Assembly: GCA_031280645.1 (NCBI GenBank)
Contig: JAITGL010000037.1
Coordinates: 1-50,435, forward strand
Direction of reading: 5' to 3'
From: Tannerellaceae bacterium
Lineage (GTDB): Bacteria; Bacteroidota; Bacteroidia; Bacteroidales; Tannerellaceae
Length of the DNA stretch: 50,435 nt
Both the position numbers and the translations under genes were made by a program. The notes under the pieces are model-generated. The model saw only the letters and a program-made list of their open reading frames with translations. It was not told the DNA's origin and made no database searches. This document shows, one piece after another, positions 26,265-34,497 of this stretch (positions are counted from its first letter, which is position 1; each line of letters starts with the position of its first letter).

Positions 26265-26633
26265 GGATTCTCTGCGGAAATTTTTCGGGAGCTATCCATG
26301 TTTATATATTTCCCCGAGAAATTTTCCGGATAGAATATATGAACGTAGATTCCTTCCGGAGAATTTGCGGATGCAATATATGATCAAGTATTTATTCCGG
26401 AGAATTTCCGGATAAAATATATGAATAATGATTTTCTACGGAAAATTACCGGATAATATACATGAACCATGATTCCTTGCGGAAAAATTCCTGATGAAAT
26501 ATATGAATAATGATTGCTTGCGGGAATCCTCCGGATAAAATACATGAACCGATATTCCTTCCGGAGAATTTCCGCGATAAAAATACGAACGTGGATTCCT
26601 TGCGGGAAATTTCCCGGAGAAATCCACGTTTTC
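26265..26633. repeat. Array C: about nine degenerate palindromic units, period 41 bp
   Basis: A CGGA-centred core recurs at 26275, 26315, 26357, 26398, 26439, 26480, 26521, 26562 and 26603 (spacings 40, 42, then 41 six times). Each unit has an imperfect palindrome like CCGGAGAATTTCCGG preceded by GATTCCTT and followed by ATAAAATATATGAA. Units diverge more from each other than in arrays A and B. The last unit ends in GAAATCCACGTTTTCGG, which mirrors GTGGATTCC at its own start. The array lies between convergent genes. Period 41 is not a multiple of 3, so no long open frame results. Confidence 0.9.
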
Positions 26634-26685
26634 GGCCGGCTTGCCTGCCGGGCGTAGAGCCCGGCGTGAGAATAGCCCGCCTTCG

Positions 26686-28068
26686 TTATTCTATCCGCTC
26701 AACATATATCTGCGCATTTTCCGCCCTTACGGCCTTTACAGCCGCGCCTTTTTCGAGGAATCCGCTTTCGGATATGGCGTCGTAAATTTCGCCTTCAATC
26801 AGCGCTTTACCCGATGGGCGCATGTCGGTAAGGGTTTGGCCTTGCTTGCCGGCAAGGTTGCCCAGGGGGGATACGGATATGGCTCCGGCAAGGTCGGCGT
26901 CGAGGGCCGCGCGGCTTAAAAGGCCCCGGCTGCCGATGCGGCTCGACAGCCACAGCATTGCGAAAAAGCCCATGCCCACGCCGAGGAGTACGGTTAGCAT
27001 CGAGCGGCCGTAGTCGGCTGCGGTTACGGTCTCGAAGTTAAAGTCAACGTTGCCGAGCAGGCTTAGCGAGAGGCCGGTTATGATGAGTATTATCCCGCTT
27101 ATCCCCGGCGCGCCGAAGCCGGGCGTTACGAATAATTCAACGGCTACGAGGATTATTCCTATAATAAAGACGAGTATTTCCCAATGCTGGGCAAGCCCGT
27201 CTACGTAAAGCGGGGCGAAGTAGAGTATGGCGGCGAGTATGGCGGCGGCCGACGGGAAGCCGATGCCTGGCGTTTGCAGCTCGAAGTATATTCCGCCGAT
27301 AATGACAAGGATGAGGAGCGATTGTACGATTGGGCTTAGCAGGAAGCCTTTCATATCGTCCCAGGGGGATGGCGAGTAGGCGCGGAGTTGGTATTCGCGA
27401 TAGCCGAGGTGTTGCGCTATTACCTGATCAACCGATTCGGCTATGCCGTTGCAATATCGCCACCGTATAGCTTCTTCGGCGGTGAAGGTGAGCACCTGGG
27501 AGGAGTCGACCAGTCCGGGCACAACGATTCGCTGGTCGACCATGGCTTCGGCGATTGCCGGGTCGCGCACCCAGCTTACGATGGTGTCGCGGCCGCTGAT
27601 TATGGTGTCGCGGCCGTGTGCTTCGGCTGTTGCGCGCATCATGGCGCGGAGGTAGGATTGGTATTTGTCGGGCATGGCTTCGCCGGTTTGGTTAACCACG
27701 GTTGCGGCTCCGATGCTTGCTCCTTCGCGCATGTATATTTTGCGTGCGGCGATTGATATGAGGGCTCCAGCTGAGGCGGCGTTGTTGTCTACAAACACGT
27801 AGGTTGGGATTGGGCTGTAAAGGATGGCGGTGCGCATTGAGTCGGCCATGTCTACTTGTCCTCCGTAAGTGTTGAGGTGGATTATTATTGCCTCGGCTTT
27901 TAATGAGGCTGCTTCTTTCATGCCGTTGGCAAGGTAGAGGCTGGTGGTTGCGTTAATTTCCTTGCGTATATCTATTTTGTAGATAAGGGGCGGGTTTGCG
28001 GCTGTTTGTTGCGCGGCGGCCGGGGTTGCAAGGATGAGGAGCGTTACGAGGAGTTGCAGGGTGTTCAT
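26686..28068 (-). CDS. NfeD family membrane-bound serine protease (long form)
   Basis: A 460-residue NfeD protein. A signal peptide (1-19) is followed by a ClpP-like serine protease domain (about 25-215) with HLNTYGGQVD and the nucleophile region NNAASAGALISIAA, where Ser in ASAGA is the expected catalytic residue. Four to five membrane helices (about 240-385) and a C-terminal OB-fold (about 395-460, GKALIEGEIYDA) complete it. Long NfeD proteins act in membrane protein quality control with stomatin-like partners. No stomatin gene is adjacent here. miaA ends 48 bp upstream on the same strand. Confidence 0.92.
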   Translation of the reverse strand: MNTLQLLVTLLILATPAAAQQTAANPPLIYKIDIRKEINATTSLYLANGMKEAASLKAEAIIIHLNTYGGQVDMADSMRTAILYSPIPTYVFVDNNAASAGALISIAARKIYMREGASIGAATVVNQTGEAMPDKYQSYLRAMMRATAEAHGRDTIISGRDTIVSWVRDPAIAEAMVDQRIVVPGLVDSSQVLTFTAEEAIRWRYCNGIAESVDQVIAQHLGYREYQLRAYSPSPWDDMKGFLLSPIVQSLLILVIIGGIYFELQTPGIGFPSAAAILAAILYFAPLYVDGLAQHWEILVFIIGIILVAVELFVTPGFGAPGISGIILIITGLSLSLLGNVDFNFETVTAADYGRSMLTVLLGVGMGFFAMLWLSSRIGSRGLLSRAALDADLAGAISVSPLGNLAGKQGQTLTDMRPSGKALIEGEIYDAISESGFLEKGAAVKAVRAENAQIYVERIE

Positions 28069-28116
28069 AATGGTATATATGTATATTATTTGTTTGCTGG
28101 CTATTGGATAAAGGGT

Positions 28117-29037
28117 TTATGGCGCGGCGGCGGTTGCTGTGGGGCGGCTGTCGAGATATTGGATTATATCGTTTTCGCAAGGCGGATTAAACCATTTTAT
28201 TTCGGGGTCGCGCTTTAGCCATGTCATTTGTTTGCGGGCGTAAACGCGGGTGTTGCGTTTTATTTTCTCGACGGCTTCTTCCAGTGAGCATTTGCCGTCG
28301 AAAAAGGCGAAGAGTTCTTTGTATCCAACGGTATTGAGCGAGTTAAGATGGCGATGTGGGTATACTCGTTGGGCTTCGCGGAGCAGTCCGTCGGCCATCA
28401 TGGCGTCGACCCGGCTGTTGATTCTCTGGTAGAGTATTTCTCTGTCGAAGGTTATTCCGATCTTGACGATGCTGAATGGGCGCGGTTTGGCGGACAGGGT
28501 GAGGAAGGATGAGTATGGCTTTTGCGTTTGCCGGCATACTTCAACGGCGTGTATTACCCGGCGGTAGTTTTGCCGGTCTACTTTTGCATAAAATTGTGGG
28601 TCGAGTTGCCGGAGTTCGTCGAGTATTGGTTGCAGTCCTTGCCTGGCGTATTGCGTTGCGAGCGCGCTGCGCACTTCGTTGCTTATGTTTGGTATATCGT
28701 CGATGCCTTTACAAACGGCGTCGACGTACATCATGGATCCTCCGCACAGGATTACGGATCCGGCGGTGAGGAACAGTTTGTTGAGTAGTGTGCTAACATC
28801 GGCTTCAAACATGGCTGCGCTGTAATATTCGTCGAGTTTCAGGGATCCGATCATGTAATGTTGGGCCATGGCGAGTTGCTGCGGTGATGGGGCTGCGGTT
28901 CCGATTTGCAGGTCTTTATATAGTTGCCGCGAGTCGGCTGAGATAATGGGAGCGTTGAGATGCTGCGCGAGGCGCAGGCTGATGATGGTTTTTCCTGCCC
29001 CGGTGGGGCCTGTCAGTATTATGAGAGTATTTTTCAA
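28117..29037 (-). CDS. miaA: tRNA dimethylallyltransferase MiaA
   Basis: A 306-residue MiaA, which adds a dimethylallyl group to A37 of tRNAs reading UNN codons. The P-loop TGPTGAGKT (residues 9-17), ISADSRQLYKDLQIGTAAPS and a basic RNA-binding C-terminal half (TRVYARKQMTWLKRDPEIKWF) are intact. The start codon is TTG at 29035-29037, overlapping the TGA of the upstream gene (TTGA), which explains the unusual start and implies coupled translation. Confidence 0.95.
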   Translation of the reverse strand: MKNTLIILTGPTGAGKTIISLRLAQHLNAPIISADSRQLYKDLQIGTAAPSPQQLAMAQHYMIGSLKLDEYYSAAMFEADVSTLLNKLFLTAGSVILCGGSMMYVDAVCKGIDDIPNISNEVRSALATQYARQGLQPILDELRQLDPQFYAKVDRQNYRRVIHAVEVCRQTQKPYSSFLTLSAKPRPFSIVKIGITFDREILYQRINSRVDAMMADGLLREAQRVYPHRHLNSLNTVGYKELFAFFDGKCSLEEAVEKIKRNTRVYARKQMTWLKRDPEIKWFNPPCENDIIQYLDSRPTATAAAP

Positions 29038-29585
29038 TAGCGATCGTCGTCAAAAGAGGCATCTTCCATTCCGTCGTATCCATCGCTGTCGAGTTCGTCG
29101 ATATCGTATTCGGAGTCGCCGTAAAAGTTTTCGCCTATATCGGAGTAGAATGGTTTGCTTTCTAATTCTTTGAAGTCGATGCTTTGCGGCGGCGGCGTTC
29201 CTTCTGATCCGCTGCAGATGGGTTCTGAGAGCGATTTGCCGGTTATGATTTCGCGTAGCTCGATAAAGAAGGCGCGTTCGGTCATGTAATCAAATACGTA
29301 GAGTAGGCGCTGATCGTCTTCGATGAGTTCGTCGAGTTGTGTATCTTCCATGAGATAAACGTCTTCGTCGGAGGGTTTGCCCATGTCGACGAGTGTAATT
29401 TCGGTTTGTTTGTTCCATTCGTCGTCGCAGGTGAAGAAGGAGTACATTTCGTCGTTGGAGTATCCAACGGAGCGTAGTATTGCTCGATGCAGGTCAAGGA
29501 ATGTTGCTTCGGAGTCGATCTTTATTTCTCTTACGAAGTTGTCAACTTCGCCTGATGCTATTAGAAATCTGTATATCATATTCAA
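29034..29585 (-). CDS. pRiA4b ORF-3-like protein
   Basis: A 183-residue protein resembling the plasmid pRiA4b ORF-3 family. The N-terminal domain (IYRFLIASGEVDNFVREIKI, then SEATFLDLHRAILRSVGYSN and HMYSF-like EMYSFF) is typical. The C-terminal 50 residues are strongly acidic (Asp, Glu, Gly and Ser). No biochemical role is established. Either ATG at 29585 or the second at 29579 could be the start. The stop overlaps the TTG start of miaA. A -7 box (TACATTTG) lies 24 bp upstream. Confidence 0.8.
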   Translation of the reverse strand: MNMIYRFLIASGEVDNFVREIKIDSEATFLDLHRAILRSVGYSNDEMYSFFTCDDEWNKQTEITLVDMGKPSDEDVYLMEDTQLDELIEDDQRLLYVFDYMTERAFFIELREIITGKSLSEPICSGSEGTPPPQSIDFKELESKPFYSDIGENFYGDSEYDIDELDSDGYDGMEDASFDDDRY

Positions 29586-29608
29586 AATGTAGTTTTTTTT
29601 GTTGGGGT

Positions 29609-29616
29609 CAAATGTA
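29609..29616 (-). promoter_or_regulatory. Bacteroidetes -7 box upstream of the pRiA4b-like/miaA unit
   Basis: The minus strand reads TACATTTG, an exact TAnnTTTG match, 24 bp before the start codon. A clear -33 element is not visible. Confidence 0.5.
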
Positions 29617-29733
29617 ATGAAATTTTGAGAAATGCAGTTTTAGGGTTGATATAGGTTTGTTTCTTGCGAGGATACCGGGCGGGGTGACAATAAATAAGGG
29701 CGCTTTGTAGAATGATTGTTTGCGTGGCAGCGA

Positions 29734-29770
29734 AAAGGGGCGTCGCTTCTGTTTGGAGTGACGCCCCTTT
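29734..29770 (-). terminator. Terminator of the RNase E/G gene
   Basis: AAAGGGGCGTC (29734-29744) pairs perfectly with GACGCCCCTTT (29760-29770) around a 15-nt loop, 84 bp after the RNase stop codon on the minus strand. The stem is symmetric (A-rich base on one side, T-rich on the other), so it could terminate in either direction. Confidence 0.82.
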
Positions 29771-29853
29771 ACTTTGGCCTCCCGGCAGGTTCCCGGTCGT
29801 TTTTTTGGGTTTGGTGTGTTTGTTTGTTGATCGGGTAGTTACCGGAAGTTTGT

Positions 29854-31422
29854 TTACTTGGTTTCTTTTTCGTCTTTTATGTCGAACTCATTTTTATCGT
29901 TATCGTAAAATTTGTATTCGAGGAATGAGAGACTTTGGTCGGGGATAACTTTTAATCCGCGAGCGTATTTCAGTTTCCATTTCCGTTTTAAAGAGAAAAA
30001 CCCTTTGTCAACAAATGCTGCGACATAAGGATGCAGGTGTAGGTTGAATTTCTTCACTTTGAGCTTGTCTGTCAAGCTGTCTATTTTTTCTTCCAGGCTA
30101 TCGGTAAAAAGGATGGCCGGTTTGGTTTTACCGGATCCAAAACAGGTTGGGCAGGTTTCGGATGTATTTACGTCCATTTCGGGTCGTACTCTTTGGCGCG
30201 TAATCTGCATTAGGCCGAATTTACTTAGGGGCAAAATATTGTGTTTGGCTCTATCGGAGGCCATGGCCTTCGATATGTGTTCAAAGAGTTTTTGCCTGTT
30301 CGATGGTTCTGACATGTCAATAAAATCTACAACGATTATTCCGCCCATATCTCTGAGGCGTAGCTGTCTGACTATTTCGTCGGCAGCGGCTATGTTTACA
30401 TCAATGGCTGTTTTTTCCTGTGCGTCGCTTCCTTTTGAGCGGTTGCCGCTGTTGACGTCGATAACGTGCATTGCTTCGGTGTGTTCAATGATCAGGTAAG
30501 CTCCGCTTTTGTATGTAACGGTGCGTCCGAACAGCGATTTTATTTGCTTGGTTATGCTGAAGTTGTCAAAAATCGGCAGTTCGCCTGTGTAGTGTTGCAC
30601 GATATTTTCCTGTCCGGGTGCGATCAGGGAAACGTAGTCTTTGATGTTGTTGTAGATTTCCTTGTCGTTAACATGGATATTCTGGAACGAGGGGTTGTAA
30701 ATGTCGCGTAAAAGAGCCACGGTTCGCGCTGTTTCTTCGTAAAGCACGCTTGGTGGTTTTACTTTACCGATTTTAGAGTTTACGTCTTCCCATCGTTTCA
30801 CTAATGTTTTCATCTCATGATCGAGCTCTGCAACCCTTTTACTTTCTGCCGAGGTGCGTACTATTATGCTGCAGTTTTTGGGTTTAATGCTTTGTATAAG
30901 CTGGCGTAGGCGCGCGCGCTCTTCGCCCGACTTGATTTTGGTTGAGACTGAAACTTTGTCTGAGAACGGTATCAAAACGATAAATCGTCCGGCAAATGAT
31001 AATTCGGCGGTTAATCGGGGGCCTTTTGTTGAGATAGGTTCTTTGGCTACTTGCACGAATACTTCCTGTCCGCTTTTAAGCACTTCGCTTATGCTCCCGT
31101 CTTTGTCGATTTCCGGCAAGATTTGGAATTTCGCCAGTACGGGTTTCTTGGGATCGCTTAGCATTTGTTTCAGGAATTTCTGCTGGGTATTGAAATTGGG
31201 GCCTAAGTCCTGGTAGTGAAGAAAAGCATCCTTTTTATAGCCTACATCAATAAAAGCAGCATTAAGCCCCGGCATCAGCTTCTTTACCTTGCCTAAATAG
31301 ATATTGCCGACTGCGAACGATATGTTGTGGCCTTCTTTTTGAAGCTCCACCAAGCTTTTATCCTCGAGTACGGCAATGGCTACCTCTTTGGGGCGCACGT
31401 CTACTACTAATTCACTTATCAC
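29854..31422 (-). CDS. Ribonuclease E/G family protein
   Basis: A 522-residue RNase E/G, the size of the Bacteroidetes RNase G-like form without the long degradosome scaffold. Residues about 38-125 contain an S1 domain (GNIYLGKVKKLMPGLNAAFIDVG). The catalytic region holds GGIIVVDFIDM (metal-binding Asp) and the zinc-link motif CPTCFGSGK. It cleaves single-stranded RNA in rRNA, tRNA and mRNA processing. It follows hup and a 29-residue gene, but an elaborate hairpin region (31445-31504) separates it from them, suggesting its own control. The terminator is at 29734-29770. Confidence 0.94.
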   Translation of the reverse strand: MISELVVDVRPKEVAIAVLEDKSLVELQKEGHNISFAVGNIYLGKVKKLMPGLNAAFIDVGYKKDAFLHYQDLGPNFNTQQKFLKQMLSDPKKPVLAKFQILPEIDKDGSISEVLKSGQEVFVQVAKEPISTKGPRLTAELSFAGRFIVLIPFSDKVSVSTKIKSGEERARLRQLIQSIKPKNCSIIVRTSAESKRVAELDHEMKTLVKRWEDVNSKIGKVKPPSVLYEETARTVALLRDIYNPSFQNIHVNDKEIYNNIKDYVSLIAPGQENIVQHYTGELPIFDNFSITKQIKSLFGRTVTYKSGAYLIIEHTEAMHVIDVNSGNRSKGSDAQEKTAIDVNIAAADEIVRQLRLRDMGGIIVVDFIDMSEPSNRQKLFEHISKAMASDRAKHNILPLSKFGLMQITRQRVRPEMDVNTSETCPTCFGSGKTKPAILFTDSLEEKIDSLTDKLKVKKFNLHLHPYVAAFVDKGFFSLKRKWKLKYARGLKVIPDQSLSFLEYKFYDNDKNEFDIKDEKETK

Positions 31423-31444
31423 TATAAAACAGGGTGTTTAAATT

Positions 31445-31504
31445 TAGACCTTTTACTATATGCAAAGAACAAACTTAAAAGGTCTACATATTAAGTTTGT
31501 TCTT
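31445..31504 (-). promoter_or_regulatory. Two mutually exclusive hairpins in the leader of the RNase E/G gene
   Basis: Hairpin 1: AAGAACAAACTTAA (31465-31478) and TTAAGTTTGTTCTT (31491-31504) are perfect 14-bp complements. Hairpin 2: TAGACCTTTTA (31445-31455) and TAAAAGGTCTA (31476-31486) are perfect 11-bp complements. One arm of hairpin 2 lies in the loop and stem edge of hairpin 1, so both cannot form fully; they are alternatives or form a pseudoknot. They start 23 bp before the RNase start codon. RNase E in E. coli controls its own mRNA through leader structures; a similar role here is inference. Hairpin 1 alone could terminate the hup transcript. Confidence 0.75.
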
Positions 31505-31544
31505 AAATAACTACTAAAAGTTTAGACAGTTTGAAAAATCTTCT

Positions 31545-31634
31545 CTATTTCTTCTTATGCCTGTTCTTCTTTAATCGCTTTTTCCGCTTGTGCGTCGACA
31601 TTTTATGCCTTTTTCTTTTCTTTCCGCTTGGCAT
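31545..31634 (-). CDS. 29-residue very basic protein, probable ribosome- or RNA-associated
   Basis: A short frame with ATG at 31634 and TAG at 31545-31547. It encodes 29 residues, starting MPSGKKRKRHKMSTHKRKK and ending NRHKKK, with about 20 Lys, Arg or His. I associate a near-identical small protein at this hup/RNase position with many Bacteroidetes. Such composition is typical of small ribosomal proteins or RNA-binding peptides, but I cannot name it. It is 30 bp after the HU stop and lies before the RNase leader hairpins. Confidence 0.8.
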   Translation of the reverse strand: MPSGKKRKRHKMSTHKRKKRLKKNRHKKK

Positions 31635-31664
31635 TGCTATCCGTTTAATTGTTAAACATTCAAT

Positions 31665-31937
31665 TTACTTAATCTTATCGTTGAAGGTCTTTGCAGGCTT
31701 GAAGGAGGGAATGTTGTGAGCCGGAATGATGATCGTAGTATTCTTTGAAATATTACGCGCAGTTTTCTGTGCTCTTTTTCTTATTACGAAGCTGCCAAAG
31801 CCTCTCAGGTAAACATTCTCTCCCTTGGCAAGCGAGTCTTTAACCAACTCCATGAAAGATTCTACGCTTGTAAGTACCGTCTGTCGGTCGATTCCGGTGC
31901 TTCTTGAGATTTCTCGTACAATATCCGCTTTTGTCAT
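31665..31937 (-). CDS. hup: HU family DNA-binding protein
   Basis: A 90-residue HU/IHF-type protein. The N-terminal helices (TKADIVREISRSTGIDRQTV) and the conserved RGFGSFVIRKRAQKTARN saddle region are intact, and IIIPAHNIPSFKPAKTF is the C-terminal signature. It binds and bends DNA non-specifically to shape the nucleoid. It has a strong promoter at 31981-32011. The 29-residue basic gene follows after 30 bp. Confidence 0.95.
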   Translation of the reverse strand: MTKADIVREISRSTGIDRQTVLTSVESFMELVKDSLAKGENVYLRGFGSFVIRKRAQKTARNISKNTTIIIPAHNIPSFKPAKTFNDKIK

Positions 31938-31980
31938 ATCTTATAAAGTATTAATGTTAGGTGTTGCAAAATTTTGAATG

Positions 31981-32011
31981 CAAAGGTATTATTAATTCCA
32001 AATACTACAAA
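31981..32011 (-). promoter_or_regulatory. Bacteroidetes promoter of hup
   Basis: On the minus strand, TTTG (32008-32011) and, after exactly 19 bp, TACCTTTG (31981-31988) match both consensus elements. This is the best promoter in the window and gives a leader of about 35 bases. Confidence 0.82.
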
Positions 32012-32064
32012 ATAATTCAACGGCAATTTTTTGATTACAAGTTATTTTATCGCTCTTCGCAATT

Positions 32065-32631
32065 TCACGCATCATTTTCCTCATTCATTTCACCGGTAAT
32101 TATTATCGCCTTCTTTGCCGGACGGAACTTATACCACCCAATCAGCTCGCTTATGCCGTAAAGAAGGCTCAATGTTCCCAATATAATAAAGGTATAGGCG
32201 ATAACCGCACCGGGACGTATCATTATCCATATTCCGGCAACTATGATAAGCGCGGGCAAAATATAAAGGCCAAGGGGTACCGATACCACATTGCGCCTTG
32301 CGGCAATTAACGTAACCACTTGCTGAATGCCTGCCACGGCAAGGAGGATCCCCCACATATACATAAGCGCATTTATGAAGAAGCCAGGCGCTATCATAAG
32401 CAACGCGCCCAGCAAAAGGCTTGCCGCCGCAGCAACGGTATGCACCTTGCGCCGCGCTTCGCGCTTCACGATGTATAGCGTAATGGTATATATTCCGGCG
32501 ATAATAAATAGCGCCCCTATGGCCATGATCATGTATTTTATCATCGCTTCGGGCCACATTATCATCAACAGCCCGGCCACTGTGGCCAGAATACTGCGGG
32601 TTATCGAATTTTCCGTAATACTTGTAATCAT
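32065..32631 (-). CDS. DUF308/HdeD-like membrane protein
   Basis: A 188-residue protein with about six membrane helices arranged as three helix pairs, typical of the HdeD/DUF308 family. Helices contain ILATVAGLLMIMWPEAMIKY, then GALFIIAGIYTITLYIV, and similar Gly-rich pairs. HdeD in E. coli is tied to acid resistance; the function here is unknown. The C-terminal tail is cytoplasmic and charged (KFRPAKKAIIITGEMNEENDA). The upstream TPR gene ends with a hairpin, so this gene is probably transcribed separately. Confidence 0.85.
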   Translation of the reverse strand: MITSITENSITRSILATVAGLLMIMWPEAMIKYMIMAIGALFIIAGIYTITLYIVKREARRKVHTVAAAASLLLGALLMIAPGFFINALMYMWGILLAVAGIQQVVTLIAARRNVVSVPLGLYILPALIIVAGIWIMIRPGAVIAYTFIILGTLSLLYGISELIGWYKFRPAKKAIIITGEMNEENDA

Positions 32632-32661
32632 ATCTGTTATGCTTATCAGGGTTAATTAACC

Positions 32662-32684
32662 GGCGCCGGCGTTATGCCGGCGCC
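32662..32684 (-). terminator. Hairpin after the TPR gene
   Basis: GGCGCCGGC (32662-32670) pairs with GCCGGCGCC (32676-32684) around GTTAT. A 12-bp palindrome GGTTAATTAACC follows at 32650-32661. There is no strong U-tract, so terminator function is likely but not certain. Confidence 0.6.
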
Positions 32685-32755
32685 AACGGGGCCAAATATA
32701 CGAATTATTTGATTCGCCGGCTCCGAACTGCCTCTATCCCATCAAGTTTTGCGGC

Positions 32756-33142
32756 TTATCTCTCTTGGCTTTTAACCATGCGCAACATTCTTACCGCGTT
32801 TTCATCCTGGGGATTGATGGACAAGGTGCGCTCAAATGCTTTTTGTGCTTTCGGATAATTGCCCAGCAAAACGTAGGTGAGCCCGGCGTTAAAGTACGCG
32901 GCGGCGTATTGCGGATCGATAGCGCAAGCTTTTTCGAAGCATGATATGGCTTCGTGGGGCATGTTTTTTTCGTTATAGGCAAGGCCCATGCAATTATATG
33001 CTTCGGCCATATTGGGATTAAGTTCAACCGCTCTGCAATAGGCCTCGATGGCTTTGCTGAAGTGATTACCAAAGCGATATTCGTTGCCGAGATCAAAATA
33101 ATCGTCGGCCGACCATTTTATTTTAAATAACTTTTTCTTCAT
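32756..33142 (-). CDS. Tetratricopeptide repeat protein
   Basis: A 128-residue protein made almost wholly of three TPR units (about residues 13-46, 47-80 and 81-114), each with the W/Y-L-G-Y-A-F-P pattern; for example MAEAYNCMGLAYNEKNMPHEAISCFEKACAIDP (pattern given by positions 47-79). TPRs mediate protein binding. There is no signal peptide, so it is probably cytoplasmic. The partner is unknown. Confidence 0.88.
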   Translation of the reverse strand: MKKKLFKIKWSADDYFDLGNEYRFGNHFSKAIEAYCRAVELNPNMAEAYNCMGLAYNEKNMPHEAISCFEKACAIDPQYAAAYFNAGLTYVLLGNYPKAQKAFERTLSINPQDENAVRMLRMVKSQER

Positions 33143-33720
33143 TTCCTCGATTTAATTATGGTATGTATTTAGCTTCTTATCATAATTGACGGAAATATGT
33201 TGTATATGTTCCCGCAGTGCTTATATTAATCTTGTTCGGGCTGCCTCGTACTGCACAAATACCATCGCTGCCTCTTTTATGACAGCCCTGAAAGAATAAG
33301 GGATCACCCCTTATATAATAATGAAGGTTACCTCCGCTGCTCGCCAAATATGTAAAACAGGGGGGGGGTGATTTGTAGAGCCTTATCCCCAGCCATCGGC
33401 ATAGCTTATAACTTTTCGTACCTATGTAACATGATTTCATATTGAGAAAGATTAACTTGCAGCAAAGATAATATTATTTTATTTCCAACAATTACCATTA
33501 TACAATGTTGTATACAAATAATTTTCCAGGCCTCCGCCGCTCTCAAATTGTATTGATCCGTTTCCAATCATACAATTTCAGGGCTTGAACAGGCTTAATG
33601 AATTTCGGGGAAGCCGTTTAAGGACTTAAATGGGCTGTTTTCGGGAAGAAAATTAAGCCCTTAAATGGGGTAAACCGGCTTTGGCAAGGAGCGTTTAACC
33701 TGTCCGAGTAGAAAAACACT
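33143..33720. other. Intergenic region with decayed-looking sequence and small repeats
   Basis: About 600 bp lie between the divergent TPR and pyrH genes. A minus-strand frame of 86 codons (33180-33440) has a plausible protein-like end (INISTAGTYTTYFRQL), reminiscent of the last strand of a surface glycan-binding domain, but it has no signal peptide and no RBS and I do not call it a gene. A run of nine G is at 33360-33368. The 10-mer CTTAAATGGG occurs at 33625-33634 and 33660-33669. No RNA gene was recognised. Confidence 0.5.
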
Positions 33721-33728
33721 TACATTTG
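33721..33728 (+). promoter_or_regulatory. Bacteroidetes -7 box upstream of pyrH
   Basis: TACATTTG matches TAnnTTTG exactly, 20 bp before the pyrH ATG. The -33 region is weak. Confidence 0.55.
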
Positions 33729-33748
33729 CCGCATAAAACATAGATCTG

Positions 33749-34456
33749 ATGAAAAAGTATCAAAGAATTTTACTCAAACTAAGCGGCGAATCTTTAGCGG
33801 GAGGGCTGCGGCATGGAATCGACGAGGCAAGATTGACCGAGTATGCGGCTCAAATACGCGACGTTGTATTGATGGGTATAGAGGTGGCCGTTGTAATCGG
33901 AGGCGGTAACTTTTTCCGCGGCTTGAGCGGAACCGGCCGCGGCTTCGACCGTGTGAAGGGCGACCAGATGGGAATGTTGGCTACCGTGATGAACAGCTTA
34001 GCTCTGAGCTCGGCTCTCGAATCGGCCGGCGTAAAGGCTAAAACCCTTACTGCCGTGCGCATGGAGCCTATCGGCCAGCTTTACGACAAATGGCAGGCCG
34101 TTGAGCTTTTGCAGCAGGGTTGCGTTGCGATCCTTGCCTGCGGCACGGGCAATCCTTTTTTTACCACCGATAGCGGAGCCGCTCTCCGGGGCGTTGAGCT
34201 TGAAGCCGACGCTATGCTAAAGGGTACTCGCGTTGACGGCGTTTATACCGCCGATCCTGAAAAAGATCCGGCTGCCGTGCGTTTCGCCCGGATTTCGTTC
34301 GACGAGCTTTATCAAAAAGGCCTTAAGGTGATGGATCTTACGGCCGCTACTCTCTGCCGCGAGAATAATCTGCCGGTTATTGTATTCAATATAGATGTGC
34401 CGGGCAATTTGGTTAAAGTGGCGAGCGGCGAAGATGTTGGAACTTTGGTTAATTGA
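33749..34456 (+). CDS. pyrH: UMP kinase
   Basis: A 235-residue bacterial UMP kinase of the amino-acid kinase fold, converting UMP to UDP with ATP. KLSGESLAGG (residues 9-18), VIGGGNFFRG and GTGNPFFTTDSGAALRGVE are the substrate- and nucleotide-binding motifs; DGVYTADPEKDP is also conserved. The length is normal. It appears to be a single-gene unit, with a -7 box upstream and two hairpins downstream. Genes frr or tsf, often adjacent elsewhere, are not here. Confidence 0.96.
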   Translation: MKKYQRILLKLSGESLAGGLRHGIDEARLTEYAAQIRDVVLMGIEVAVVIGGGNFFRGLSGTGRGFDRVKGDQMGMLATVMNSLALSSALESAGVKAKTLTAVRMEPIGQLYDKWQAVELLQQGCVAILACGTGNPFFTTDSGAALRGVELEADAMLKGTRVDGVYTADPEKDPAAVRFARISFDELYQKGLKVMDLTAATLCRENNLPVIVFNIDVPGNLVKVASGEDVGTLVN

Positions 34457-34497
34457 GGGCAATAGAAGGCTCCGACTGTTATTTTTCTCAATTGCGG

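Noticed and set aside
33360..33368. Phase-variable G9 tract
   Set aside because: It is intergenic and not within a credible promoter or reading frame, so there is no evidence of switching.
33180..33440. SRP RNA or tmRNA in the pyrH upstream region
   Set aside because: I looked for the GGAAGCAGC-type loop and for a tRNA-like end and found neither.
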